Below, piece after piece: positions 51,372 to 60,998 of a stretch of 63,693 nt of DNA (the first letter of the stretch is position 1; each line of letters starts with the position of its first letter). Location: the NCBI GenBank assembly GCA_002239005.1, contig MPNL01000015.1, positions 1 through 63,693 of the forward strand, in the 5' to 3' direction. Source of the stretch: Truepera sp. bin119. Lineage in GTDB: Bacteria; Deinococcota; Deinococci; Deinococcales; Trueperaceae. The notes under the pieces were generated by a model. It saw nothing but the letters and a program-made list of their open reading frames with translations, was not told the DNA's origin and searched no databases. The position numbers were made by a program, and so were the translations under genes.

Positions 51372-52156
51372 CGTCACTGAACCTGATCCGTGTGCCGGTG
51401 GCTACTAACGCGCTCGCGCGTTGGGCGGGAGAGCGTGGCTGGGCCCGAGGACATGGCAGGGTCGCCGCCTTCGACGAAGGACGCGCGTTGCATCATCTGC
51501 TGAGCGAGATACTGGGGCCAGGTGTGCTCCGTCCTTTTCGAATGCTTGTCCCACCCCGTCGGACTCAAGGCAACCTTTATGGATATTCCAAGCTAGACGC
51601 AGTGGCGCTGCACGCGGCCGCTCGGGCTCATGCCCTGCCAGATCATCTGAGTGTCCTGTCTCTTGATCGGCTGGAGGGCAAGCCCATGCCTAATATCTGG
51701 CGTGTCGGGCAACGGCTGGGGTTCGACCTTCGTGTGCGTCCCATCCGGCGGCTGCGTAGTGAATGGTCTACCCCGTCGGGAGAGAAGATTAGCCAGGGGT
51801 CTGAGATTGATGCATTCTTGCTAGAAGTCCTGCGCCAACATCCCACTGCGCCCGACGGAATGGTGGAAGAGAATCGGACACGCGAAGTCGTCTATCTGGA
51901 CTGGTTGGCCCAGCGGCTAGCGCCCGCCGCCGAGCTCAATCGCTCGACAAGTCGCCTCGCGCGGTTCCGACGTACCCGCGTCTCGCGCGGAAACAGTGGC
52001 CTTGAAGGACCAGATGCCACGATCCACGGAACCCTGACCGTGACCGACTCTGCCGCTTTCGCCGGACTGCTAGCGCGCGGAGTCGGACGGCATCGCGCCT
52101 ATGGCTACGGCATGCTGCTGCTGCGACCTCCAAACCGGCCAGCACCGGAGCGCTGA
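51368..52156 (+). CDS. cas6e: crRNA-processing endoribonuclease Cas6e
   Basis: A 262-residue enzyme that cuts the repeat hairpin and leaves the ATAGACC(C) handle. The likely catalytic histidine is in DEGRALHHLL (H42 or H43), in line with His26 of the E. coli protein. The C-terminal Gly-rich loop GVGRHRAYGYGMLLLRPP is typical. The length is larger than the E. coli protein (199), with extra residues between the two ferredoxin-like halves. It overlaps cas5e by 4 bp, and cas1 starts one base after its stop. Confidence 0.92.
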   Translation: MTSLNLIRVPVATNALARWAGERGWARGHGRVAAFDEGRALHHLLSEILGPGVLRPFRMLVPPRRTQGNLYGYSKLDAVALHAAARAHALPDHLSVLSLDRLEGKPMPNIWRVGQRLGFDLRVRPIRRLRSEWSTPSGEKISQGSEIDAFLLEVLRQHPTAPDGMVEENRTREVVYLDWLAQRLAPAAELNRSTSRLARFRRTRVSRGNSGLEGPDATIHGTLTVTDSAAFAGLLARGVGRHRAYGYGMLLLRPPNRPAPER

Positions 52157-53026
52157 GTGCTCAAGGGCCGACTCGGCATCGACAGCGCGAAAGTCCCTCA
52201 TAAGGACCGAGCAGGACTGCTCTATCTCGCGCGCGGCGCGCTGACCGCGCGAGACGGCACGCTTGCCTTTATGCAGAAGGAAGCGACAGCGGCCGACGCA
52301 CTCACACCCGGCGATCATGCGATCCCACTTCAGGGCATCTCAATCATCCTGCTTGGACCGGGTTCCACAGTCAGCCATGACGCACTACGACTACTCGCTT
52401 ATGCACGTACAGCCCTCGCTGCAGTTGGAGAGGATGGCGTGCGGTTCTATACCGCACCGCCACTGATCCCGGACCAGTCCGGACTGGCACGGAAACAGGC
52501 ACGGCTTTGGGCCAATGATGGTCTGCGCGTGATGATTGCGCGACGCATGTATGCTTGGCGATCAGGGGAAGTGCTACCGCACAGCTCTCTGGACAAGTTG
52601 CGCGGGATCGAAGGTGCGCGGATGAAGGAAAGCTACCGTCTGCTCGCCCGGCAGATCGGGGTAGACTGGCACGGGCGGCGCTATGACCGTGCCCAGCCAC
52701 AGGCGGCGGACTTTGCCAATCAGGCGCTCAATCATGCATCCAGTGCAGTGGAGGCTGCAGCTGCCATTGCTGTTGCTGCAACAGCGACAATTCCGCAATT
52801 GGGCTTCATTCATGAAGACCCGGGACAATCATTCGTTCTGGACATTGCCGACCTCTACCGCGACACCGTGATCATTCCTTGTGCCTTCCGCGCCGCCAAG
52901 CGTGTCGCTGAACAGCCGGGAGAGAATATCGAACGCATCACCCGCCGTGTCACAGGACAGACACTAGCCCGAGAACAGATCATCCCTGCAATGATCGGTC
53001 GGATTAAATCTCTGTTCTCGGATTAA
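52157..53026 (+). CDS. cas1: CRISPR adaptation integrase Cas1 (type I-E)
   Basis: A 289-residue spacer integrase. Metal ligands: E152 in LRGIEGARMKESY, H219 in LGFIHEDPGQS and D229/D232 in FVLDIADLYRDT. The GTG start directly follows the cas6e stop. Length and residues indicate an active enzyme; it works with Cas2 in adding new spacers next to the leader. Confidence 0.94.
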   Translation: MLKGRLGIDSAKVPHKDRAGLLYLARGALTARDGTLAFMQKEATAADALTPGDHAIPLQGISIILLGPGSTVSHDALRLLAYARTALAAVGEDGVRFYTAPPLIPDQSGLARKQARLWANDGLRVMIARRMYAWRSGEVLPHSSLDKLRGIEGARMKESYRLLARQIGVDWHGRRYDRAQPQAADFANQALNHASSAVEAAAAIAVAATATIPQLGFIHEDPGQSFVLDIADLYRDTVIIPCAFRAAKRVAEQPGENIERITRRVTGQTLAREQIIPAMIGRIKSLFSD

Positions 53027-53066
53027 GTCTCTGTCCGCCGGATGAAACGGAGAGGGACAAATACCA

Positions 53067-53360
53067 ATGCCGACGACTCTGGTTGTCACTCGCAACGTCG
53101 AGGCCCGCTATCGTGGCTTCCTCACTTCGATCATGCTAGAAGTTGCGCCCGGCGTCTATGTGGCGCCCGATCTGTCGGTGGGTGTCCGAACGCGAGTGTG
53201 GAATGTGCTGTCCAGCTGGTGGAGTGTACTGAGGAATGGGTCGATCGTTATGGTCTGGCGGGATACACAGGCTGTTGGAAACCTCCGAATCGAAATTCTC
53301 GGTGAGCCCCCTAAAGAGATCGTGGACGCGGACGGAGTTCTACTCGTAAAGCGACAGTAG
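53067..53360 (+). CDS. cas2: CRISPR adaptation protein Cas2 (type I-E)
   Basis: A 97-residue protein that bridges the two Cas1 dimers. It has the Cas2e pattern TLVVTRNVEARYRGFLTSIM, then GVYVAPDLSVGVRTRVWNVL and GSIVMVWRDTQAVGNLRIEI. The 40-bp gap after cas1 contains a second start region with GAGAGGGAC upstream. It is the last cas gene before the leader and array. Confidence 0.94.
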   Translation: MPTTLVVTRNVEARYRGFLTSIMLEVAPGVYVAPDLSVGVRTRVWNVLSSWWSVLRNGSIVMVWRDTQAVGNLRIEILGEPPKEIVDADGVLLVKRQ

Positions 53361-53791
53361 ACATAAACTCAGCACGCTTCACCACGCTTTAGGCTATTGT
53401 AGAGAGATATTGAGGAGTTAAGGGTCGTAGTGTGAGATTATCTCATACCCCTACCTGGATAAGTAGGTGAGCGAATCCAGCGAATCCGTCCTTCCCTGAG
53501 GTTGCCCTGTCCTATCTGGCCGTAACTGGGGCACTCATGATTGACACAGGCTAAACTTGCTATTGGAGGTCGGTTTGTTTTTTCCATCCGGTGCAGGATG
53601 CACCAGGACTGGCCTCCCCCCTTTGGGGGGCAGAGATGATCTCACGTTACGACCGGAGTTAAACATGAGGGTTTTTCAGAACGCACAGGGATCGATTATC
53701 CCCAACAGCCTCCTCTACTTCCTCCCCATAGTTCCTCAGAGCGCGCAGGGAACGACACTTTTCGACACTCCACGCTAAGTTATCCACAAGA
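53361..53791 (+). promoter_or_regulatory. CRISPR leader
   Basis: About 430 bp, more AT-rich than the surroundings, between cas2 and the first repeat. It includes two hairpins (GGTGCA/TGCACC at 53590-53604 and CCCCCC/GGGGGG at 53616-53630), a 20-bp direct repeat 60 bp apart (53676-53695 and 53736-53755), and TTATCCACA, a consensus DnaA box, at 53780-53788. The array is transcribed rightward from here, as the repeat orientation and handle match E. coli type I-E crRNA. Confidence 0.65.
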
Positions 53792-56700
53792 GGTTCCCCC
53801 GCACACGCGGGGATAGACCCTGGATCGGCACCAAGGTGTCAGCTGGCTGGGGGGTTCCCCCGCACACGCGGGGATAGACCTGTTGAAGGGTTCCACGTCC
53901 TGCTGAATCAGAGGGTTCCCCCGCACACGCGGGGATAGACCCTGTTCCTGCTCCTCTAGCTCCTGCTCTACCTGGGTTCCCCCGCACACGCGGGGATAGA
54001 CCCCGATGACCTCAGCCCTGGGCATCCCCCTTCTGGGTTCCCCCGCACACGCGGGGATAGACCCTTCCCCTCCCCCATCAATCGGTAGATGGTGGCGGTT
54101 CCCCCGCACACGCGGGGATAGACCCACCGTAACAGCGGTGCAGGCTACCGAGGCGCAGGTTCCCCCGCACACGCGGGGATAGACCCCCTTCTTTGTGGTG
54201 CCCCGGAGGGCGTTTGAGGGTTCCCCCGCACACGCGGGGATAGACCCCAGCTGGAGGCGGCTCTGTGGAGAGGAGTGCCGGTTCCCCCGCACACGCGGGG
54301 ATAGACCCGGGTTGCAGACAAGGTGGCTTGGGCGCGGCGAGGTTCCCCCGCACACGCGGGGATAGACCCCAGGGATGGAGACGAGGTGACTCTGGAGCCC
54401 TGGTTCCCCCGCACACGCGGGGATAGACCCAAAAACGAGATTGAGATGGCTGCCTATGACCAGGTTCCCCCGCACACGCGGGGATAGACCCTTTGGCAAG
54501 TACGATGTGCCCGAGGGCATCAGGGTTCCCCCGCACACGCGGGGATAGACCTGGGGTTGGGCAACCACTTCCCCCGCAACGTCGGGTTCCCCCGCACACG
54601 CGGGGATAGACCCACGCTCTATCACTTCCAGGTGAGGGCGGTCAAGGTTCCCCCGCACACGCGGGGATAGACCCCGAGTTGCGGGCCCGCACCCTGGCTT
54701 GCACCGGGTTCCCCCGCACACGCGGGGATAGACCCCCCGTGAGACCCAGACGCCTGGATGAGAAGTCGGTTCCCCCGCACACGCGGGGATAGACCCGGTA
54801 CGGTCCCGCAACCTCAGCTACCGCGAGCGGTTCCCCCGCACACGCGGGGATAGACCCATCGACCGCTACGACGCTGAGGACTCGGCAGTGGTTCCCCCGC
54901 ACACGCGGGGATAGACCCCGGCCGTCCGCGATAAGTTTGCCCGGGCCATGGGTTCCCCCGCACACGCGGGGATAGACCCTCACTGGTACTCTGCCGGTAT
55001 CGGCCCCAGGTGGGTCCCCCGCCCACGCGGGGATAGCCCCTCTCTGGTCCTCTGCCGTTACCGGCCCCAGGTGGTTCCCCCGCACACGCGGGGATAGACC
55101 CCAGGGCCTGCCATCGAGCGCGGGGCCCATGTGGGTTCCCCCGCACACGCGGGGATAGACCCGGGATCCAGACCAACGGCGTCCTGATCGACGCGGTTCC
55201 CCCGCACACGCGGGGATAGACCCCCGTGCCAGCCCTGCTTACCACTGCTGCCCAGGGTTCCCCCGCACACGCGGGGATAGACCCGTCAGGTGGAGCCGAG
55301 GCGCCGAGATTGAAGTGGTTCCCCCGCACACGCGGGGATAGACCTGATGCACTCGCCTCGTGCCTGATCCTCAGCAGGGTTCCCCCGCACACGCGGGGAT
55401 AGACCCCTCTTTGCGATCGCTGATGCGCTGCGGGAGTTGGTTCCCCCGCACACGCGGGGATAGACCCGTGATATGCCGCTCGAGGTCGTCCCAAGCAGGG
55501 GTTCCCCCGCACACGCGGGGATAGACCCTCAGGGAGGGTGACAGCCTCTGGGTCCGCTGGGGTTCCCCCGCACACGCGGGGATAGACCCCAATCGAGCAC
55601 CCCGCGCCACGCATTGCCCACGGTTCCCCCGCACACGCGGGGATAGACCCGTAGTGCCAGCGGTGGCGCGGTTTGACCCCCAGGTTCCCCCGCACACGCG
55701 GGGATAGACCCGGATATCCCGGAGCCTAGCCGTTCACGCGGTCGGTTCCCCCGCACACGCGGGGATAGACCCTCTTTCCTCTCAACCTCGCTCATCGCGC
55801 CTCCGGTTCCCCCGCACACGCGGGGATAGACCCTATCAGTGGTTCGTAGCCCTGTCCGATCCAGAGGTTCCCCCGCACACGCGGGGATAGACCCCACCTC
55901 TGCCGCCGCATCCCAATCCCAGGCCGGGTTCCCCCGCACACGCGGGGATAGACCCGAGTTCGGCGCGACCTTCCTCAGCACCTTCTCGGTTCCCCCGCAC
56001 ACGCGGGGATAGACCCGACAGTGACTGGAGCTGGAGAGCGCGGAACCCGGTTCCCCCGCACACGCGGGGATAGACCCTTCGGCGGCGAGGTCGGCGGGAA
56101 GCGGCGCCAGGTTCCCCCGCACACGCGGGGATAGACCCCTGGCAGCGGATCGAGGGGCACGCCGAGCCCGGGTTCCCCCGCACACGCGGGGATAGACCCT
56201 GGTACGCCTACGATGCAAGCCTCACCGAGGCGGTTCCCCCGCACACGCGGGGATAGACCCATTACCAAGGCCAGCGGCGAGGGCGAAAACACGGTTCCCC
56301 CGCACACGCGGGGATAGACCCCCGGATGGAGTTCAGGGGCAACCTTGGCCAGTGGTTCCCCCGCACACGCGGGGATAGACCTCGAGGCTGCTCGGCTTCT
56401 CGCCCTCCGCGCCGGGTTCCCCCGCACACGCGGGGATAGACCCTATGCCGACATAGCCGGTGACGCCTGGCCCACGGTTCCCCCGCACACGCGGGGATAG
56501 ACCCTCGGTGTCGTCCACCAGAGTGTCGAAGGCGTAGGTTCCCCCGCACACGCGGGGATAGACCCAAGACCGAAGAGGTTCCGACCGCTGCTGAGGGGGT
56601 TCCCCCGCACACGCGGGGATAGACCCTGATCGGCGGCAACCGCGCCCACGCAGTCCTGGGTTCCCCCGCACACGCGGGGATAGACCCGCCCGCTGCTTAT

Positions 56701-57053
56701 ACGACAAGGCCACGCAGTAGGTTCCCCCGCACACGCGGGGATAGACCCGGCACCTCAGATGTGATCGCGCACGAGGTCGAGGTTCCCCCGCACACGCGGG
56801 GATAGACCCTAATGCCTGACATTTTTGGGCGCAACGAGAACGGTTCCCCCGCACACGCGGGGATAGACCCCAATCACTCGCTTGCATGGCTCGCCGCCTT
56901 CTGGTTCCCCCGCACACGCGGGGATAGACCCCACGCTATGACTGCCGATGTCGCCTTTGCCGAGGTTCCCCCGCACACGCGGGGATAGACCCCATCACCT
57001 TCTTTGGCTGGCTGCTCATCAAAAGGTTCCCCCGCACACGCGGGGATAGACCC
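53792..57053 (+). CRISPR. Type I-E CRISPR array: 54 repeats, 53 spacers
   Basis: The 29-bp repeat starts GGTTCCCCCGCACACGCG and ends GGGATAGACCC, with a CCCCGC/GCGGGG stem and an ACAC loop. The first starts at 53792 and the last at 57025. The distance equals exactly 53 x 61 bp, so spacers are 32 bp throughout. Four repeats end in T instead of C at position 29 (53853, 54524, 55317, 56354). One repeat (55012-55040) has three other changes. The last repeat is intact, which is unusual for an old distal end. Leader and cas genes lie to the left, so new spacers are added at 53.8 kb. No spacer target could be searched here. Confidence 0.98.
55012..55040 (+). repeat. Mutated internal repeat flanked by near-duplicate spacers
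   Basis: Repeat 21 of 54 has T to G at position 3, A to C in the loop and A to C in the handle (ATAGCCCC). The spacers before it (54980-55011) and after it (55041-55072) match at 28 of 32 positions. Confidence 0.85.
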
Positions 57054-57296
57054 TCGATCGCGTCTCCGGGTCATTGGCAACAATCTTTTCCATGCGGTCT
57101 CCCTGTTCACAGCCTAGCGCCTCAGCAGTGGCAGTCAAACCCCCAGGGCGCACAACGGATGTTCACCGACCTGCCTGAATAGACAAGTAACGGTAGACTC
57201 CCCGTCGCTGCGCACAAGCACCACAAGCGCGCCGCCGAGCATCTCACACACTATGTGGTGATCACCAATGCGCACCCGGCGAAATCCTGCCGATCC
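57054..57296. other. Region distal to the array
   Basis: About 240 bp between the last repeat and the end of the leftward cytochrome gene. No further repeat and no supported gene. TAGACT occurs at 57195-57200. Confidence 0.4.
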
Positions 57297-58109
57297 CTAC
57301 GGCTGTACCGGCACCGCCTTGAGGTAATCGAATATGATCCCGGCAATACGCCGGCGTTCCGGTTCCGGCAGACGATCCGAAAGCGCCGGCATCGTCGCGC
57401 CGCGTCGCGCGGAAGCGGGCGTCAGGACCAATCGAAGGAAGTCCGCCTCACGATATCCCTTGACAATCTTGGCCAGATCGCCCTCGAACTTCGCCCCGCC
57501 GAAACCGTTCACCTTGTGGCAGGCGAGGCAATGGGTTCGGACGAGTTCGGCGCCCTCGCGGAAACGGGCATCGAAACCTTCCGGCAACAAGGCGGCATCC
57601 GACACCGAAACGAGGTCGATCTCCGTCACCTGGTACGGCCAGCGCCCAGCGCCCTCGGCCAGCAGCGCCGGGTTGGAGATGTTGTCCCAGACCAGATACC
57701 AGGGGCCGAGCGGCACATCGGTCTGGTTCTGCCGGATGTTATCGATGGTGAACGGGGCATTGTCCTTCCGCGCAAAGACGAGAAAGGCTCTCTCTTCCAG
57801 AAAGCGGTGGGCGTCGATCTGCACAACGTAGCCGTCCAGTGCCCGCAACTCGACCGTTTCCGCCCGGCCTCGCCAGTCCTTGCCGAAGACATGCTCGAAA
57901 ACGTCGACGGCCGGATAACCGACATACTGGACCTCGACATGCTCGTCGCCCACGCTCAGATGCGCTTCGTAGACCGACACCGTTTGCGGCGGGAACCCCA
58001 TCTGTTGCCGAAGCTGCTCAACAGAAGGCAACTCCGCCGCCTGCGTCGCGCAAGCCAGCAGAGCGATCAGGCCGGCCAGCCCGCTGGCAAGAGAGAGGGC
58101 GGTCCGCAT
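57297..58109 (-). CDS. Exported cytochrome c-type protein with an N-terminal molybdopterin-fold-like domain
   Basis: A 270-residue protein. ATG 58109 has GGGAGG 8 nt upstream and gives a signal peptide (ALSLASGLAGLIALLACATQ); the frame is open further upstream without support. Residues about 25-165 (VEQLRQQMGFPPQTVSVYEA and GPWYLVWDNISNPALL) resemble the oxidoreductase molybdopterin-binding fold seen in some cytochrome-linked proteins, without obvious cofactor residues. A single class I haem site is THCLACHKVNGFGG, and the distal Met is probably in RGATMPALSDRL. It probably carries electrons in the periplasm. It has no partner gene here and looks proteobacterial in style, so it may have been acquired. 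Confidence 0.78.
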   Translation of the reverse strand: MRTALSLASGLAGLIALLACATQAAELPSVEQLRQQMGFPPQTVSVYEAHLSVGDEHVEVQYVGYPAVDVFEHVFGKDWRGRAETVELRALDGYVVQIDAHRFLEERAFLVFARKDNAPFTIDNIRQNQTDVPLGPWYLVWDNISNPALLAEGAGRWPYQVTEIDLVSVSDAALLPEGFDARFREGAELVRTHCLACHKVNGFGGAKFEGDLAKIVKGYREADFLRLVLTPASARRGATMPALSDRLPEPERRRIAGIIFDYLKAVPVQP

Positions 58110-58283
58110 GTTCCCGTCCTCCCGATGAAGGCCTCGCAAGAATTCCAGCCGACCGCTGCCGCTGCCCAGATCCCTGCCGACCGCGATGGCGGCTGTTCCA
58201 GCTTCCCGATCGCGCGAGTGTACATGTAGCCGAAACAGCTGCCGACGCGCCAGCATGCTCTGCCGACCAGGCGGCAAGACTCT

Positions 58284-58312
58284 GGTTCCGCCGCACGCTC
58301 GGGGTAGAGACC
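58284..58312 (+). repeat. Degenerate CRISPR repeat outside the array (1)
   Basis: GGTTCCGCCGCACGCTCGGG followed by GTAGAGACC resembles the array repeat over its full 29-bp length, with about six changes. It lies 1.2 kb past the last array repeat, upstream of the cytochrome start. Confidence 0.45.
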
Positions 58313-58399
58313 TTCGGCAAGGTAACCTTGGAACAAGCCACTCCAAATGGGCAAACCGCCCCAAAAGGCCGAGACTCTGAAGGACAGGCAAGAGTCTCT

Positions 58400-58699
58400 T
58401 CACGCACCTTCGCTAAGTATCTGGACGATCTCATCCTTTGCCCTTTTTGTCTCCCATGTGACTCTGGAAAGGGTCTGTTGCTCAAACATGTACTGGGAGC
58501 CAGTCACGTAGACTTTGAAGTCCTTGGTGCTGACAGCGGGCTCCTCTCCCCAGCGAAAGCAGGCCACCCAGTTGCCTTCGGCGTTTCGTACCGGCTGACC
58601 CTCTTCGGGCAGCAGCTGGGGCTCTAGGATTTTGATGAGGGCCTTGGCCCTCTTGTAGACGGCCTGACCTGCGTCTCGCTTGATCCACTTTAGGTCCAT
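58400..58699 (-). CDS. Small hypothetical protein
   Basis: A 99-residue protein with MDLKWIKRDAGQAVYKRAKA, then PVRNAEGNWVACFRWGEEPA and SQYMFEQQTLSRVTWETKRA. ATG 58699 has AAGGA 6 nt upstream. The family is not recognised. It is leftward, like the cytochrome gene, with two degenerate CRISPR repeats flanking it (58284 and 58761). That placement, close to a CRISPR locus, makes it worth a look, but no defence motif is seen. Confidence 0.55.
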   Translation of the reverse strand: MDLKWIKRDAGQAVYKRAKALIKILEPQLLPEEGQPVRNAEGNWVACFRWGEEPAVSTKDFKVYVTGSQYMFEQQTLSRVTWETKRAKDEIVQILSEGA

Positions 58700-58760
58700 A
58701 TCGATCCTTTGGCGCTTTGGGTACTCAGGCATATAGCCATTATAGCCACCGCATATGCGA

Positions 58761-58787
58761 GGATTCCCTGCATGAGGGGGATAGACC
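58761..58787 (+). repeat. Degenerate CRISPR repeat outside the array (2)
   Basis: GGATTCCCTGCATGAGGGGG followed by ATAGACC keeps the 3' handle ATAGACC exactly and most of the stem. A CGCATATGCG palindrome lies just upstream. Confidence 0.45.
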
Positions 58788-59201
58788 TTCAGGCCCAGCG
58801 CTTGCCTTGCCAGTCGAGACCACACCTCTCCTCACGCTCCTCCCGTCACCAAGAAGTCGCCCGAGCACCTTGAGGTCGACCTCCCGGCGAACCCCGCACG
58901 AAACTGGCGGTCCAACACTCTCCCCCACAACACCTGCCGAGCGCACTTCCAAGCCACCGGCGGTAAGCTCCTCCACCCGGTCTCCCCCGTCTGCTGTCAG
59001 GCTGGTCCCTCGCACCCACGGAATCGCGGCCAACCCGCAAGCGCTCAAGTTCCAGACTCACCTCTATCCAGCGGGCTATCTGCCTCTCCTTGCCAGCAGC
59101 GGCGTGCAGGTCGGCGACCCCAGGGCCGAGACATCGGTACTCCCGCAGCGCCACCCTCCGCTCCGCCACCAGGGTGAGCACGATGGCTTGCCTGCAGTTG
59201 A
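58788..59201. other. Stretch without a supported gene
   Basis: About 410 bp. Long frames exist on both strands but are Ser/Pro/Arg-rich shadows without ribosome binding sites or family resemblance. Confidence 0.4.
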
Positions 59202-59278
59202 GCAAGGCACTACACTGGGGCCAAGGGGAGAACCGCAAGCTTCGTTCCTCGCGGTTCAAACTCCCCCAGGAGGGTAAG
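59202..59278 (+). promoter_or_regulatory. Conserved promoter and 5' leader of small secreted protein, copy 2
   Basis: Matches 33963-34038. The -10 TACACT is at 59211-59216. A GAACCGC/GCGGTTC hairpin and the ribosome binding site AGGAGGG follow. Confidence 0.55.
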
Positions 59279-59827
59279 ATGGAGATTGCCGAGCCAATGT
59301 CATCACGAGCTGCCCAGCGGACCCGAAGAGTCTTCCCTGTAGCGACCATGGCCCTAGCCGGGATCGTGGTCCTCTCTCTGGCAGCAACAGCCTCCGCCGA
59401 GTCGGGCACCTTCCGGTCGATCATCACTTACCTGCACGACTACACCAGCTTCGAATTCGCCGACCAGACCATCACCGGCGGCGCGCTCGAGGGAGTGAGC
59501 ACGATCATCGAGAGCAGCGGCGGCCCGTTCGTAGTGGGAGCACACAGCCGCATAACCTGCATGGCCTACGCAAAGCGGAGTGAAGCGGGGCTGGAGCTCG
59601 AGTCGCCGTGCGTCACGGTCGATGCCATGGGCGATAAGCAGTTCACGCTAGGGAAGCGTACCCTGGGCGACATCGGCGGGGCCGGACAGGGGGGCGAGGG
59701 CACTGGACAGCTCCTAGGCGGCACCGGCAAGCACGCTGGTATTACTGGGATTTGCAGCTATGAGACCGAGTACTTGGCGGATAACTGGATAGTGACGATG
59801 GTGGAATGCGAGTGGGAGCGGCCCTAG
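59279..59827 (+). CDS. Small secreted protein, paralogue B
   Basis: A 182-residue exported protein closely related to the one at 34039-34575. The ATG at 59279 follows AGGAGGG by 4-5 nt. The signal segment is ATMALAGIVVLSLAATASAE, then the conserved mature part: LHDYTSFEFADQTITGGALE, IIESSGGPFVVG, AKRSEAGLELESPCVTVDAM, GTGKHAGITGICSYETEYL. The barrel-like pattern and cysteines are kept. Both copies are single genes with their own matching promoter. Function unknown. Confidence 0.75.
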   Translation: MEIAEPMSSRAAQRTRRVFPVATMALAGIVVLSLAATASAESGTFRSIITYLHDYTSFEFADQTITGGALEGVSTIIESSGGPFVVGAHSRITCMAYAKRSEAGLELESPCVTVDAMGDKQFTLGKRTLGDIGGAGQGGEGTGQLLGGTGKHAGITGICSYETEYLADNWIVTMVECEWERP

Positions 59828-60175
59828 AGGACGATTCGGGGCATCACCAGCACTAAGAGTTGAGGAGGCAGGTGTCGAAGGTCGGATCTCTGGATCCCAA
59901 GAACGGACTGGGTGGAGCTGCGCAGTCCTTGGCCACCTACGGTGCAACAGCCACCGAGATGCAGCAGGTGAGCCGCTGGCAGTCGCCCTCGCTGCCGGAG
60001 CGCTGCGCCCAGGCGCACCTCGCCGGTCGGGACACGGTAGCGAGATTGAGGGAAGTAAGGGTGTGGCGCAGAGTCGACAGGCCTCGAGCGCATAGGTACT
60101 CACAATCCTGCAAGGACGGATCCTCCGGGTCCGGCGGCTAGCGGAACGAGTGGAAGAGGGGAAAAGGCCGCGGGA
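59828..60175. other. Intergenic stretch before the ankyrin gene
   Basis: About 350 bp. No gene supported; short open frames only. AGAGGGG lies before the ankyrin start. Confidence 0.4.
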
Positions 60176-60838
60176 ATGAGACACTTGGTGGTGACTGGGA
60201 TCGTGCTCGCGCTCTCTGCACAGACGTTCGCAGCGGACTGTGCGGAGTGGAACACGGCGGGGTTCTTCGAGTCGGCGACGCTAGCGGAGGTGGTCGGTTG
60301 CCTTGCGGCTGGGGCGGAGGTGAGCGCGCGGGACGAGTCCAGCAATACACTCCTGCACACCGCAGCCGCAAACGCCAACAGCCACACCATCATCTGGGCG
60401 CTGGTGGACGCCGGTGCAGAGGTGAACGCCCGAGGCTGGTTTGACAAAACCCCCCTGCACACTGCGGCCGCGGTCAACGACAATCCTCTCGTCGTCGTCG
60501 CCCTGGTGGCTGCTGGGGCAAGGGTGAATGCTCGGGACAAGTACGGCCGGACCCCCCTGCACGATGCGGCCGCATTCAACGACAATCACCTGGTCGGCAG
60601 CGCCCTAGTGTTACATGGGGCCGATGCGAATGCGCGGGACGGGAGTGGCGCTACCCCCCTCCACCGGGCGGCCTGGAGCACCGCCAACGACAGATTCATC
60701 TGGGTTCTGCTCGGTGCCGGGGCGGACGCGGCTGCCCGAGACGACTACGGCCTGACGCCCTGGGACCACGCTCAAGACAACCAGGCCCTCAGCGACACAG
60801 GTGCCTGGTGGCGACTGCACGACGGGCGCTTCGAGTAG
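60176..60838 (+). CDS. Exported ankyrin-repeat protein
   Basis: A 220-residue protein with a signal peptide (LVVTGIVLALSAQTFA) and five ankyrin repeats from about residue 35. Repeat marks include SNTLLHTAAANANSHTIIWA, KTPLHTAAAVNDNPLVVVAL, RTPLHDAAAFNDNHLVGSAL, ATPLHRAAWSTANDRFIWVL and LTPWDHAQDNQALSD. It ends just after the last repeat. Bacterial exported ankyrin proteins bind other proteins; some protect against periplasmic stress. No catalase or other known partner is adjacent. Confidence 0.85.
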   Translation: MRHLVVTGIVLALSAQTFAADCAEWNTAGFFESATLAEVVGCLAAGAEVSARDESSNTLLHTAAANANSHTIIWALVDAGAEVNARGWFDKTPLHTAAAVNDNPLVVVALVAAGARVNARDKYGRTPLHDAAAFNDNHLVGSALVLHGADANARDGSGATPLHRAAWSTANDRFIWVLLGAGADAAARDDYGLTPWDHAQDNQALSDTGAWWRLHDGRFE

Positions 60839-60998
60839 ACGACCACTCCACCGATTAGTTCGCATTGAGCGCCGCAGCGTGGCGGGGGCAACCCGTACCA
60901 GGTGGTTATTACGTCGTTTGCTACTTGATCTGCAGGTATAGAAAGGGGGATGGTAATTGACTACCAATCCCTGATACCAGAGGTTGGCACCCTTCGTT

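Noticed and set aside
53780-57110. Long minus-strand reading frames through the CRISPR array (repeating GLSPRVRGN, SIPACAGEP, VYPRVCGGT units)
   Set aside because: They are translations of the 61-bp repeat unit in three frames, not proteins.
58717-59277. 186-codon plus-strand frame and 193-codon minus-strand frame
   Set aside because: Low-complexity Ser/Pro/Arg composition without start signals; the 3' part is the promoter region of paralogue B.
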